This document shows, piece by piece, positions 22,346-34,395 of a stretch of DNA of 64,000 bases; the first letter of the stretch is position 1, and every line of letters begins with the position of its first letter. A program made the translations under genes and the position numbers. Under the pieces are notes generated by a model. That model saw only the letters and a list, made by a program, of their open reading frames with translations, made no database searches and was not told where the DNA came from. Origin of the DNA: Rheum nobile (taxonomy: Eukaryota > Streptophyta > Magnoliopsida > Caryophyllales > Polygonaceae); the NCBI GenBank assembly GCA_027886185.1, contig WOAB01000142.1, positions 1,612,001 through 1,676,000 of the forward strand. The letters run 5' to 3'.

Positions 22346-23113
22346 GAGGATGATATGCTACGTGTCAGAACCGAAGGTCCGATCACCAGATCCAGAGCCA
22401 GGGCCATTGCCCAGGCCACACAGTCAATCACGACCAAGGGCATGGCGCGTGACAGCTGCGCCCTCTTCACCACGCCCCGGGTCGTCCTATGTGCGACGAT
22501 TGGCCAAGGTGCGGCCATCGGCGAGGCCCGTTGACTTTTCCGAGGCACTTTTGGAGCTATTTGAGTTGTTTTGGCATTTTGAGGTTTACATGCCAAATTC
22601 GAGACATTTTGAGACTGTTGCTATTTTTAGTAGTTTCCATTGTTAGCCGTTTCTATTTTTAATAAGTTTCTAACTATGGAAACTTACTAATTTGGGAACA
22701 TACTATTTTTAGACTTACTATATTAGGAAAGTTTCTATTTTCGGGTCCGGGTCTCTCTTGTGCCTAAGAGAGCCGGACCAAGTCCTTGCTAGGCCCATGG
22801 CCGAAGTTGTAGGCTCCTTATGAGCCAAACCCTTGTCGTTTTGTTGGGCACGTTGAATTGAAGCCAAGTTTGCAGCCGTTGAGCCTTGCTCCCGCTGCCT
22901 TTGCTTCGACTCGACCGAGCCCTCCCTCGCCGCCGTAATCGCCGGCCGTCCCCTCCTTGCGAGCACGTCGTCCGAACCCTACTAGTCTTGCGTGCTAGCC
23001 TTCTTCCACGCTAGTCTCGGCCTTTGCCGAGACCACTTTGACAGCCCCGGAGCCAAGTCTTTTGGCTTGGTTCACATTCATTTCTGGAGATATTTCCAAG
23101 TCCGATCCGCCTT
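22346..23113. mobile_element. Ty3-like retroelement fragment inside the transposase gene
   Basis: On the + strand EGPITRSRARA (about 22373-22405) is the basic motif found in plant Ty3 polyproteins; the frame ends near 22534. After it come T-rich DNA (22600-22735) and a GC-rich stretch containing GCCCTCCCTCGCCGCCGTAA. It interrupts the transposase between its basic tail and OTU-like part. No LTR pair or target duplication was found, so exact limits and lineage are open. Confidence 0.45.
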
Positions 23114-25480
23114 CTACCTAGATCCACCCCCGACGACGCATTTAGGAGACGATAACGCATCACCACTGCTCCTGCCCGAAACCCAGACCATGCGCAATTG
23201 AGGCCGACCCTTATGCCTAACTTTAGCTGGCTCTTGCAGAGTAGTCCGCTCTAGATGTGCTATACTTGTTAGTGCAGAGACAACTCTGTGTTGATCATGC
23301 ACTGACAATTTGGGGAAGACGCGTGAAGCAAATTCATCAAGCAACGACCTATTCAATCTACGTGGTCTGACTTCTTATTCTTCATTCGTCCGCACTTCTG
23401 ACAAGGTCAATTGCCTCCAGAATGGATGCAATAAGCTAGGTTCAATTGGTTCCTGGTTCATCACATTTCGTGCCATGTCATGCACGCAAGGCAAGCCATC
23501 TCTGACCCTCATCTGGCATCTGCATATAGTGTTCCACAATGGATCTTCGCCTTTCTTGTATTCCTCAATCAACCATGCTAGTGCAATCGCAGAGATCTTG
23601 TAGTGCAGCTTGCCAAAAAGATGTGATTTGGTTATCAGCGTAAATCGCTTTTCTAAGCTCTCATTCAAGGCCCCCCTTATCTCCTTAATGTGAATGCGCA
23701 ACCGTGCATCATACTGATCGAATACAGTGCAAAGGTTGCCATCATTGCTAGTGAAGAACCCTTTAAGACTAGAATGGGCCCCTTCAACCCTATATTACAG
23801 TCAAGAATCCAAAGTCAGTATGTTGTTGTAAAAGTCTAAGTTCAAAGAACCAGTTCACTTTAAAAACATAATGCACAAACCTGTTAGTTGTGGAAGTTCC
23901 AAGAGTGAAGACTGTATCTGTCCATACTGAGACGATTCTTTCCCTATACGGGTCAAGCCAATTTTTTTTGTACATACTGAAGACATTTTGAATATTTCCT
24001 CCAATCTTGCTGAATCTTCTTAAGTTTTGCTTCATACCCTTCTATGGTTGTTTCCTTGAATAGTTTCACGTAATCATTGGAAAACGCTGTGCCCCTAAAC
24101 TTGTCAATGTCCTTCTTCCCAAAGTCTTCAATATTCCTCCTCACATGCCGCCTACATAGGAGGAATTTTGCAGTTGGAAACAGGTTCTCTAAGGCGTTCA
24201 TCAACGCCTTCTCCCGATCTATGACCAAGCATGTGGGTGCTCGTTGGACCTTGACAAACATTTTTGAAAGTTGTTGTATGGCCCACATGTAACTCTCTTC
24301 GTTCTCACGCTCCAGAAATGCCCCGATAACATTGTAGTTTTTCCAAACAGATGTGATGTCGACAAATTCAAGGAAGGGCAAATCGTAACTGCATGCATAA
24401 TGATATGTTATGGCATGCTAATGATTACATGAACAAGTGAAGAATATAATAGATATGTGTGTTACTAACCTGTTAGTTGCATATGTAGAGTCTAGCAACA
24501 CAATGTACGAGAATGCCTTCAGCAGCGACAACTGGTATGGGCTTGCGAAGAAGATATATGTGATCTTATTGGTCTCCTTATTGAATCTATGCTCCATGAA
24601 GTATCCCTTCTCCTTACGCTCGAAGAAGAACTGTTGCACCACTGTTCTTCCTTCCATACCGTTTTTTCGTATGTCATGCATCATGTTGTACGTACACTTG
24701 CTTCATCTTGGTCAAGTTTCCTGGGGACGAGCTGATTGTAGTAAAATTCTTTTGAGCCTTGCAATGATTAACTGTCATCATCCTAATAATCTCATTCTCT
24801 TCAGCGTTTGGTCGACCAGCTAATGCATAACCAAACAAATTCTCTTTGATAACATGATTGTGAGTTCCAGTCTGTACATTGATTTTCCATGATCCCTTCG
24901 GCCCTTCTTTCAACTTCAACATGAATGGACACCCACACTTCTTCGACTTTGTGATCTCCCTTACTTGGTCAGCTTGTTTACGGATGTTTTGTCCATGCTT
25001 ATCGCACGGTAACCAAGTCCCCCCAAGGGCTCCTCCTATGGAAGGTTTATTCCTCCACTTTATGATGCATAAGTTATGACACATAGCAGTCTCCCGCGCC
25101 CATTTAAATGCTTCTTCTCTGGACTCCCAGATTTGGTCTGTTGTGAAGAACTCTGAATAATCAGCAGAGACAAAAACATCATCTTCTGGATCATTTCTGA
25201 ACTGAGGTTGTGTGTGTAGAGATGGAAAGCCGAATTGTAGGTTAGCAAAAGCCAAATTTCGAGTCTCTTCATGAGATAAAGATGCTTCTGGAGGCGGACA
25301 ACTCTCGTCAAACACTCCAAGTGAGAAGGATGGTATCTCTTCTGCTGTTTTCCACTCAGATAGTGTGTTCCATTCCGGCAACGGTTCATGAGGTGTTTCC
25401 CAACCAGAAAAGGATTGTTGTGGGGTGCTCCAATCATCGAGCGGAATATTGTTCAACCCCTCGTACAAAAAATAGTTCGC
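23114..25480 (-). pseudogene. MULE transposase core (exons 2-4)
   Basis: N-terminal FAR1-type zinc-binding region: AFKWARETAMCHNLCIIKWR, CGCPFMLKLKEGPKGSWKI and TGTHNHVI (C-C-H-H pattern) at about 25110-24840. Catalytic core: first Asp in VLLDSTYATN (24500s), second Asp in CLVIDREKALMNAL (about 24215) with FLLCRRHVRRNIE after it, and Glu in VEGAHSSLK (about 23785). The SWIM finger is CRCQMRVRDGLPCVHDM (about 23525-23475). QEPAKVRHKGRPQ near 23230 is the usual tail before the OTU part. Frame breaks: TAC-GTAC near 24690, an A8 run near 23975, and TAA at 23377-23375. Confidence 0.85.
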
Positions 25481-25524
25481 CTACATACACATGGAATCGT
25501 CTCATCAAGTAGTGAACTAATTCC

Positions 25525-25650
25525 GCGCATTATGTGTGGAGCAGTTTCACACGTTATATGGGAAACATCTCCACACATAACGCGTTGAGCTGCTTCACAC
25601 ATTATGTGTGGACATGTTTCACACGTTATGTGTGGATATGTTTCTTCAAT
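25525..25650. repeat. Dyad cluster B, internal copy 2
   Basis: Six dyads such as CACACATTATGTGTGG and CACACGTTATGTGTGG spaced 15-20 bp apart, in intron 1 of the transposase just before the Tekay insertion. The CpG of the consensus is often TpG or CpA here, suggesting deamination. The minus-strand frame 25453-25689 is a by-product of these repeats. Confidence 0.8.
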
Positions 25651-26063
25651 TATGTGTGGATCTTGCTTTCTTACACATGTATTCCTCAAAATCTAGCATG
25701 TAAAACTTGATTTCTAACACCTAAACAACAAATATCAAGTTCAAAACTTTGAAAATGTAGTTAACAACAAAATAAAACTTTAACTTCAAATATGGAAAAA
25801 TACATCAAGTTCATTGTGATACCCCGTATTTTTGTAAGGTTATTTTGGGAATTTTGGAATTTTCCCGAGTATCCGTTGTGTACGTCGGATTTAATACAGA
25901 GAGTTTGAGACATTCTGTAATGTGCTCTGTATCTGTAATATTTTTCTCAGTGAAATAATATACAGACAACATGCCTTGGATTTTAATATTCGTTCGCGTA
26001 CGATAATTTTATCCCGGTTTAATGTCATGTTCGTTCAAAGCTGAACGGGCGGGAAAAGCTGAT

Positions 26064-26640
26064 CACGGCGACCACCGTACAGTCGCGGTGACCGCCATCG
26101 CGGATCCAAGAACGGCGACTGCCGTACAGTCACGGCGCCCGCCGTCCCAATGCTCGAGGTGGTAGCTGGCGTGCCAGGCTATGGCGGCGACTCCCGTAAA
26201 TTACGGCGACTGCCGTAATTGCCACCGTCGTTGTCCGACAGTCCTTGCCCGTTGGTCGCCGGCGTGATTTCTGGCGAGCGCCGAACTAGCCTTCGTAGGC
26301 CCATTTTTCATGCTCCAGATGCTTTGGCTATAAAAGGAGGTGTTGGGGGAGAGATTTGAGCTATCCCAAACACCGAACCTCTGCCAAATTCTCGTATCGT
26401 CGGAGTTGTGTTTCGCCGGAGTTTGCAAGCTCTCGTCGGTGTCGTTTGGTGGTGTTTCCAACAGCCCTTTTTAAGCCTTTTGGTTGCCTTTGGAGGTCAG
26501 AACCCAAGCAAGGCGGAAAGGGGTCGAAACGCGCATCGTTTTGGTGAGATTTCTCTCGTTTCAGTCGTCTGAGTTCTTCACGGCCCCCGCCGTGATGAAC
26601 TGCGGCGACCTCCGCCAAGAACAGCGACCGCCGCCAGTGC
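26064..26640. repeat. Dyad cluster D (ACGGCGACCGCCGT) in Tekay 5' LTR
   Basis: About seven imperfect copies: near 26064, 26083, 26111, 26130, 26185, 26202 and 26577-26640. In this LTR many CpGs are altered (for example CGACCACCGT where the 3' LTR has CGACCGCCGT). Copies are linked by short phrases such as ACAGTC and GATCCAAGA. Confidence 0.85.
26328..26337 (+). promoter_or_regulatory. TATA box of Tekay 5' LTR
   Basis: CTATAAAAGG in the middle of the LTR, immediately downstream of the first dyad block. The identical box is at 34910-34919 in the 3' LTR. Transcription would start shortly after it, placing the second dyad group in the R/U5 leader. Confidence 0.7.
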
Positions 26641-28230
26641 CCAGAATGCCTTAGTGGCTTTGGCTTGGTTGGTTGTGGTCATGGCGTCTTTCCTTTTGTT
26701 CTCTTTCGTCGTTTTTAGATTCGTACTACGGTTATGTCGTATCTAACTTAGGGTTCCTTTTATGGGTCGACTCGAAGGTTGTTGTTCTGTCGGAGCTATA
26801 CCCGTGTCGAGCCCGGAATCCAGTTGTCGCCGTTAGGCTATTCTGCGGATTAAGGCAAGTGGCGGTTTGCTCTTGCTCGTTCGTTCCATATTTACATTAA
26901 TTATCAGTAGTTTATCTGAGTAATTAATTTGGAATGAATACTCTGTTTGTCAGGAAACGGTTTTGATAAACTGTTTTGAAAATCATATAATAGGTTGTAT
27001 ATCTGTTAGAACAACGCTATTATCTGTGATCGCCTTTCGTGCCATTATGTGGATTTATCCTGTAACTGTTATTGTGCTGTAACTGTTTAGTTAGCACTGT
27101 TAAATAGGAACGTTACTCGGACTCTGTCCAGCCGTTTCTTTATAATCTGGTATCAGGGTGGCTCGTCTCCATCTGGTACTATTCTAAGATCATGATCGGT
27201 CTCTTTCACAAGTGTGTAGAGACAGGACACTTAGCTGGTGTCACAAACCTTCCGGTATACGTCACTCTCGACGAAACGTATACTAAGATGTGTCGTCCCA
27301 ATGATGGGGTACACATGTAAAAGTCTAATAACGTGATGTGTGTTTTTGAAACATAAATCAGATAAAGTGCTACTCTGACGCACATAATTAATAAACCTTC
27401 GGCGAGTAGTGCAGCTAAGTTATAGTACAGCTAGGAAAACTCATCTCGACTTTGATCATAGTACGTTCTCTTTCCAATCTGAATTCGCTGTATGCGATGA
27501 GGTTGGTCGTGAACCGAAGCATCTCAGTCAACTTTTAAATCATTGTTGTATGATTCTGTAACATTCCAGATTTGTCATACTTCCTTGAAGACTCATTTCC
27601 GTTGAAGTCTTCTTTTCGAGTCGATTTCTGTGAAGGTTCAGTCTTCCAGAATCTTCTCTTGTGCATACCTCTTGTCTATTCCAGTAGGAGTATGATGGTT
27701 AACTATCGTCATCGATTATTATTCGAGAAGCGATGAGTCTAACCTAATACGACTGCTTCGAACCATTCTGCTTTGTACCCTTGCTAGTTTATTCAAGTAG
27801 ACTAACCCACGAACTTTGTTCTCTGCATGTGGGCTGGTGTCATCCGTTCGATTTGGCACATCAGATCGAAAGTAGCTCAGAAGATTAGAAGGACTATGGA
27901 GTCGGCGGTGGTTTTTGAACGTTTTAATTATTTCTTTAATCAGGTTGAGATCTTTTGGACAATGACTTTGGTTGTAATGTACCTTATAAGACTTCCGCTA
28001 TTTTTGGTTTAAAATCTGTGTTGGCCTATTCGGGATTGAGTTGTAATCCCGTAACTCTGTTTCTTTAACAATGTTATGTTTGGGATTGAATGCTTTGATC
28101 ATTATGTATCATTTGTATTTCATAAATTGTATTTAAACGGTAAAGCCTTGGGTGATCTCGGTAAGGAACACTGGGGTCACTGGCGGTAATACCTTTCCAA
28201 AAGGGTTAAGTTTTGGGGGTGTTACAATTG

Positions 28231-28243
28231 TGGTATCAGAGCC
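28231..28243 (+). other. Primer-binding site (initiator tRNA-Met type)
   Basis: TGGTATCAGAGCC, four bases after the 5' LTR end, complementary to the 3' end of plant initiator tRNA-Met. Confidence 0.85.
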
Positions 28244-28439
28244 AAAGGTTTTAAAACGGGTTTAGGATTTTTATAAATCATTTATCCGTTTTAGAAAATG
28301 CTTTAAAAAGGGCTCTGAATTTTCAAAGTAAAAAGAATTTAAAAACACCGTTCATAGTCATGTCTTCTGGATAGTCTGATATAGTAAGCTTGCTTCTATG
28401 TCTAGAAAGACTAATTCCTTCATCGTTATCCTATAGGAG

Positions 28440-29330
28440 ATGGGTGCTTGTATATCTCTGAGGAAGGGATCGGAAGATGCCGAGATGGATTCACCGTCTA
28501 CCGAGAGGCTAGACTTCCCTATACCCCAGAGATGCTTCGAGGTTGGAGGCCCGAGCAGCCCACCTGAGGAGATCAAGCATGTGCTTCCTGAGTCGGTAGT
28601 CCTGGTGTCAAGGAATGCTGTAGTTCCTGTGACAGCACCAGTGGAGCCACCAAGGGAGGAAGCAATGCAAGGAGATGAATCGTCGAGGTACGCGAGAGGG
28701 TACTACCATGACGATTACCTAATGGATACGATTATTGAAGGGAGCGAGGAGGAAGATGAAGAAGAGGACCCCATAGAGGATGACCCCGAAGAGGAAGAAG
28801 AGGAAGAGGACCCCATCGAGGATGATCCCGAGGAGGATACCGAGATGGACCTCATCGGACAAAACCAGGAGTCCGATGACTTGAGGCACTTGCTCGTGGA
28901 TAGTCAGGAAACGGGGATGCAATTTATTCACCCCAGTACAGAGTTACCACCTATGCAAGAGTTGCCACCAGTACCAGAGTACGCACCCATGTCAGAAGCT
29001 GATTGGGAGGCACTGTACACCGAGTACGGTATTAGGAGAAGTGACAGAGAATCTCAGCCTATCCCTACTCCAAGAAGAAGGAGGTCAGAATCTGAGCTGT
29101 AGGAGATCCTCCGCCAGAGCGAGGTAATCTCTGCAGAACAGCAGCGTCGGAGGGATGAGCTGATCGCCAGTACTCAGAGGAGGACTGGGATAGGAGGGCC
29201 AGTCATGGACGACCCATACCTTACCATGACTGAGATAGGACCTTGTGCTTCAGGGACAAGCCGGGTGCGAAACCCATCGCCAGAGCTCGATGGTGAGCCT
29301 AGTCCGAAGAGACCGTGCACGAGTAGCTAG
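28440..29330 (+). pseudogene. Extra ORF upstream of gag in the Tekay element (one in-frame TAG)
   Basis: ATG at 28440 opens MGACISLRKGSEDAEM; the product is strongly acidic in the middle (runs of Glu/Asp such as EEDEEEDPIEDDPEEEEEEE, encoded by two repeats of the DPIEDDPEE block) and Arg-rich near residue 210 (TPRRRRSE). TAG at 29100 is followed by the same frame for 75 more codons to TAG at 29328, including QRRTGIGG and SPKRPCTSS. I do not recognise a known retroviral domain. It lies between the primer site and gag, where Tekay elements normally have only leader. The acidic tract and MGxC start are visible; the function is unknown. Confidence 0.65.
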
Positions 29331-29638
29331 TCTTATGGGAGACATTTTGGAACGCCTTGATGAGAATTGGCGTTGCCTATCGCAGTAGTTTCGTTTCTTA
29401 GCATTCCAAGTTTGTACTATGTGTAATATTTCAGTATTACGGCAAGTACTCTGAGAAACACTTATATCTTCGAGCAATGTTGTCCTAGCGCTCAGATGAT
29501 AGACTTATGTGTAGCTTGTGTAACAGTTCGAAGGTTCATCTATAAAATGCCAAGTTGATCTATTCTGAGTAATTTCTTTACGTTGGTATATTGCATAGTA
29601 TTAATGTATTGAATTCTTGGAATTGGATCGGTAAACAG

Positions 29639-32600
29639 ATGGTGAACCCAAGAAGCACGAGGAACTCGATTCGAGCCGGTGCTGGGACTAGTCAAGATCC
29701 CAGGCCAGTAGGAAGAGGTGTTTAGGATGAGCACGAGTCAGAGTCTCGCGTCCAGCATAGGCGTGAAGGTCAGGATCAGACCCAAGCGCCGGCGCTGTTT
29801 GATGCTGCAGCTGTTGAGGCGATTCGCGGGATTGTGATGCAGGCAATTGCAGACGTATTGAGACCCAGTGCGCCTCAAGCGCAAGAAGTGCCTACTAACG
29901 CAGCGGTTCCTGATGTTGTGGAACCCAGTAACCCTGTGGTTCAGGAGAATGCTGTCAGGGCTAGAGACAGCTATGGTCGCGCTCTTAAGACCATCACTTC
30001 CATAAGGCCCGATTGCTATAACGGGAAAGGGGAGCCAGTGGCAGTGACTCATTGGTTCTCCCATATGGAGAGGCTGTTTCGGAACGTGGAGTGTACTGAG
30101 GCCGAGAAGGTCCATATCGCTTCTCTTCAGCTGAAGGAGGAGGCTAGCGAGTGGTGGGAGAACACAGGTTTGGCTGAGACCCCAGTGTTGACTTGGTCGA
30201 TGTTCAAGACCAAGATGGTTGATCGCTTTTTCTCTCGTGCTATGAGAGAGGAGAAGCATAAAGAGTTTTTATACCCAAATACGGATGGTCTGAGAGTGAC
30301 CGAGTTGGCGTCTAAGTTCAATCACCTTTTACAGTACGCCACTGCCGAGATCACCAGCGAGGCCCAAAAGATCTGGTACTTCCGCGAGTGGATGAGCCCG
30401 GATATCAAGCCGTTAATGGTGCACCACACATGCTCTACCTTGAAGCAGTATGTGGATTGTGCCTATAAGCTAGAGGTAACTCTAGAGGAGTCGACCAAGA
30501 GGCGCAACCGACAAAAGTCGATGCAGAACCAGAACCAGGGAGGTGGTTTTAAGCGCCCTGCGCCACCGTCTAACTTTGCCAAGTCCGGCCGAGCTAAGAC
30601 GGAGATGACACAAGGAGGATCGACTCATCAGTCAGGGCAGACCCGGAGTTCAGTTCAGTGTTATAACTGTGGTACGGCTGGGCACAAAAGCAATGAGTGT
30701 CATAAGGAGAAGAGGTCGTGCTTTGGGTGTGGACGTGATGGTCATCTGCAAAAGTTCTGCAAGCAGGGGAATCAGAAGGGAGTAGAGTCACAACAAGGGT
30801 CAGTTCATCAGAGCAACCGACCTAGGTTTAAGCCTGCCGAGACTCCTAGCCCTTCAGTGCAGACGACTGCTCAGAACAGGGGAAAGACCCCAGCTGTTTC
30901 TGGAAGTCAGGGCCAACGCTTGTACGAAATGCGTGAAGCAGATGGACCCAATGCTCCGATTGCTCAAGGTACTTTATACCTTAACTCTACTTCATTGTGC
31001 ATTCTGTTTGATTCTGGTGCTACGCATTCCTTTATTTCGGATAGCTGTGTTAGCAAGTTAGATTTAGTGTGCAATGATTCATGCGACCCTTTTGTCGTTA
31101 ATCTTCCTAATGGAGAACGTTTGGTGGGAACCAAGCATCTGTCCGACTTTCCGATTACCATTCAGGGTAAGGAATTCGAGGCAGATTTAATCTGCATAGC
31201 CATGGCTCCATACGACATTATTCTCGGTATGGATTGGCTGACGTGTCACAAGGCGATGATCGACTTCAGTTCAAGAACGGTGACGGTGTCATCTGGGGGC
31301 CAGTTCGTGTGCAAGTTCAAAGGTCGAAATGACGTTGATAACGGCAAGCTGATCAATGCGATGGCTGCGTTTAAGCTACTACGACAAGGATGTGTCGGGT
31401 ACCTTTGCTACTTGGATTCGCCTGCGAAGGATGGACCTGAGGTTCTTGGTATTCCTGTAGTTAGGAAGTTTTCGGATGTCTTTCCGGAAGAAATTCCTGG
31501 ATTACCCCCGAACCGTGACGTAGATTTTTCAATTGATCTTGAGCCTGGTACCACGCCAATTTCTAAGGCACCGTATCGGATGGCTCCTGCTGAGATGCAA
31601 GAATTGAAGAATCAACTTGAAGATCTCCTTGACAAAGGTTATGTCAGGCCGAGTGCATCGCCGTGGGGTGCTCCGGTATTATTCGTCAAAAAGAAGGATG
31701 GATCGTTCCGACTTTGTATCGACTACCGAGAGTTGAACAAGGTGACGATCAAGAACAAGTATCCTTTGCCTAGGATTGATGACTTGTTGGACCAGTTGCA
31801 GGGAGCAAAGGTTTTCTCCAAGATCGACCTGAGATCTGGATATCATCAACTCAGGATTCGTGAGCAGGACATTCCTAGAACTGCGTTTAGGACCAGATAT
31901 GGTCATTATGAGTTCGTAGTGATGCCTTTTGGGCTTACAAATGCTCCAGCTGTCTTTATGGATTTGATGAACCGATGTTTTCACCAGTACTTGGATAAGT
32001 TCGTGGTGGTCTTCATCGACGACATTCTGATATATTCTCCGGATGAAGAAGTCCACGAGGAACATCTGCGGATTGCCTTGTCAATCCTTAGACAACATCA
32101 GCTTTTTGCTAAATTGTCTAAATGTGAATTCTGGATAAAGGAAGTGGCTTTCTTAGGCCACGTGATCAATAAAAATGGGGTTATGGTTGATCCCCAAAAG
32201 ATTGAAGCGGTGGCTAAATGGACACAGCCCCAGAACGTGAAGGAGGTGCGCAATTTTCTTGGACTTGCCGGGTATTATAGAAGGTTCGTAGAAGGATTTT
32301 CAAAGATCGCTCTACCTATGACCAATCTACTCTGCAAGGTCCACAAGAAGTTTGTCTGGAATGACAAGTGCGAGGCCAGTTTCCAGGAGTTGAAGCGACG
32401 GCTGACCTCGGCACCCGTGTTAGCACTCCCAGAAGGGAATGATGATTATGTGGTCTATAGTGATGTTCAAAGTGTGGTTTGGGTTGTGTACTGATGCAGA
32501 AAGGCAGAGTTATTGCTTACGCATCTAGACAACTCAAGACTTACGAAGAAAACTATCCGACCCATGATCTTGAGTTAGCAGCGGTTGTCTTTACGCTAAA

Positions 32601-34359
32601 GATTTGGAGGCATTACCTCTACGGTATAAGATGCCAAGTCTTCACTGACCACAAAAGTCTCAAGTATATATTTACTCAAAAGGAGCTCTATATGAGACAA
32701 CGCCGCTGGCTAGAGTTACTCAAAGACTACGACATGGAGTTGCTGTATCATCCGGGCAAGGCTAATGTAGTAGCTGATGCACTAAGCCGGAAGACAACGC
32801 ACGAGACTGTAGTTGCTCTACTTACTGCTCAGACCAAGCTAAACCAAGAGTCATGCGACATTGAAGTCTTGTATGACCAGCTTAGAGGGTACCTGAGTAT
32901 GATGGAAATTCAGGCTACACTGCTGGATCAGATCAAAGAAAAGCAAGTCGATGACATCATATTGGTAAAGTTAAGCAGTGAAGTGATGGATGGGAAAGCT
33001 CCTAGTTTTGTGGTTCAGGATGATGGATCACTTTGGTTTCAGGATCGGATCTGTGTGCCTGACACATACGGTCTTTGTCAGTTGGTGATGAGGGAAGCTC
33101 ATTCATCTGCTTATTCTGTGCATCCTGGCTCTAGCAAGATGTACAAGGACCTCATGAAGAAGTTTTGATGGCCAAACATGAAGTGGGACGTAACAGACTT
33201 TGTGGCAAAGTGCTTAACTTGCCAGAAGGTCAAGATCGAACACCGCAGGCCAGGTGGTGAGTTGCTACCTCTCCCAGTGCCAGAATGGAAATGGGAGGAC
33301 ATCGCCATGGACTTCGTCACTGGGCTACCAAAGACTCGAAGTCAGAGGGATGCTATCTGGGTAATTGTGGATAGGCTTACGAAGAGTGCTCATTTCATAG
33401 CCATCAAGACCACATGGGAAACCCAGAAGTTAGCAGAAGTCTACCAGAAGGAGATTGTCCGCTTATATGACATTCCTAAGACCATTGTATCGGACCGAGA
33501 TGGCCGTTTCATGTCAAGGTTTTGGCAGGAACTTCATAAGGCTATGGGAACCGAGTTGAGGTTCAGCATCGCGTTTCATCCTCAAACAGATGGCCAGTCT
33601 GAAAGGACCATCCAGACCCTGGAGGATATGCTTAGAGCTTGTGTACTCGATCGTCCGACTAGCTGGGAGGACAGCTTGAGTCTAATTGAGTTCACGTACA
33701 ATAATAGCTGGCATGCTACAATCAAGATGGCTCCGTTTGAAGCTTTGTATGGTCGCAGATGCAGATCTCCAATTTGTTGGGATGATAATGCCGACAAAAT
33801 TCTGCTTGGACCAGAGTTGGTCGAAAGGACGGATTCAGACATTGCTTTGATCAGACAAATGATGTTGACCGCTCAGAGTCGACAAAAGTCCTACGCAGAT
33901 CGGAAGCGCAGGACTGTCGAGTTCGAGGTCGGTGACAAGGTTTTTGTCAAGGTATCGCCATCCAAAGGAGTTTTCAGATTTGGTAAGCGTGGGAAACTTA
34001 ACCCTCGCTACGTGGGACCATTCGAGATTCTGGATAGAGTAGGATCTCTAGCGTACCGCTTGGCGTTGTCACCATCGGCTCACCCGGTGCATAACGTGTT
34101 CCACGTATCTTTGCTCAGAAAGTATGTGCCAGATGAGTCTCATGTGCTTAGTTATGAGGACATCGAGATTCAAGCTAATGGTACTTATGAAGAGTTGCCC
34201 GTGCGCATTTTGGAGCGTCGGGAGAAGCGTTTGCGCAACAAGATCGTGCCGTTGGTATGAGTGCTGTGGTCCAAGTCAGGGCCCGAAAAAGTTACTTGGG
34301 AGACGTGGGAAACCGAGTCAGATATGCTCAGGCATTTTCCCGAGTTATTTTCGACCTAA
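29639..34359 (+). pseudogene. Tekay gag-pol polyprotein, broken by three stops and one frameshift
   Basis: ATG at 29639 opens MVNPRSTRNSIRAGAG; TAG at 29723 interrupts, and the frame continues to 32494. Gag core with RPDCYNGKGEPVAVTHWF and EEASEWWENTGL; two CCHC knuckles, CYNCGTAGHKSNEC and CFGCGRDGHLQKFC; protease LFDSGATHSFIS; RT with RLCIDYRELNKVTIKNKYPL and catalytic VFIDDILIYS. A one-base deletion near 32465 (in YSDA...) shifts into the RNase H frame (32479-33165). TGA at 33166 replaces the first W of the expected KFWWP. Integrase with H-C zinc site, DFVTGLP, IVSDRDGRF and SERTIQTLED (D-D-E). TGA at 34258 precedes a chromodomain-like end (VTWETWETESDMLRHFPEL) with TAA at 34357. Confidence 0.9.
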
Positions 34360-34380
34360 GTTTCGGGGTCGAAACTTCTT

Positions 34381-34395
34381 TTAAGGGGGAGGAGA
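34381..34395 (+). other. Polypurine tract of Tekay element
   Basis: TTAAGGGGGAGGAGA directly before the 3' LTR, the usual plus-strand primer. Confidence 0.8.

Larger units (their letters stand above)
25815..28226 (+). repeat. Tekay 5' LTR
   Basis: 2412 bp, TGTGATACCCCG to GTGTTACA. Contains two groups of GC-rich dyads (26064-26218 and 26577-26640) either side of a TATA box. The internal frames seen here (26201-26900, 27827-28012) have no counterpart domains and occur in both LTRs; they are treated as non-coding. Confidence 0.93.

Noticed and set aside
25453..25689. 78-codon minus frame before the transposase
   Set aside because: Encoded by dyad cluster B in an intron.
26356..26900. Frames in the Tekay LTRs (also 34910-35503)
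   Set aside because: Present in both LTRs, overlap on both strands, no known domain; LTRs are regulatory and untranslated.
28231..28243. tRNA-like match (also 42517-42528)
   Set aside because: These are retrotransposon primer-binding sites next to LTR ends, not tRNA genes; no cloverleaf follows.
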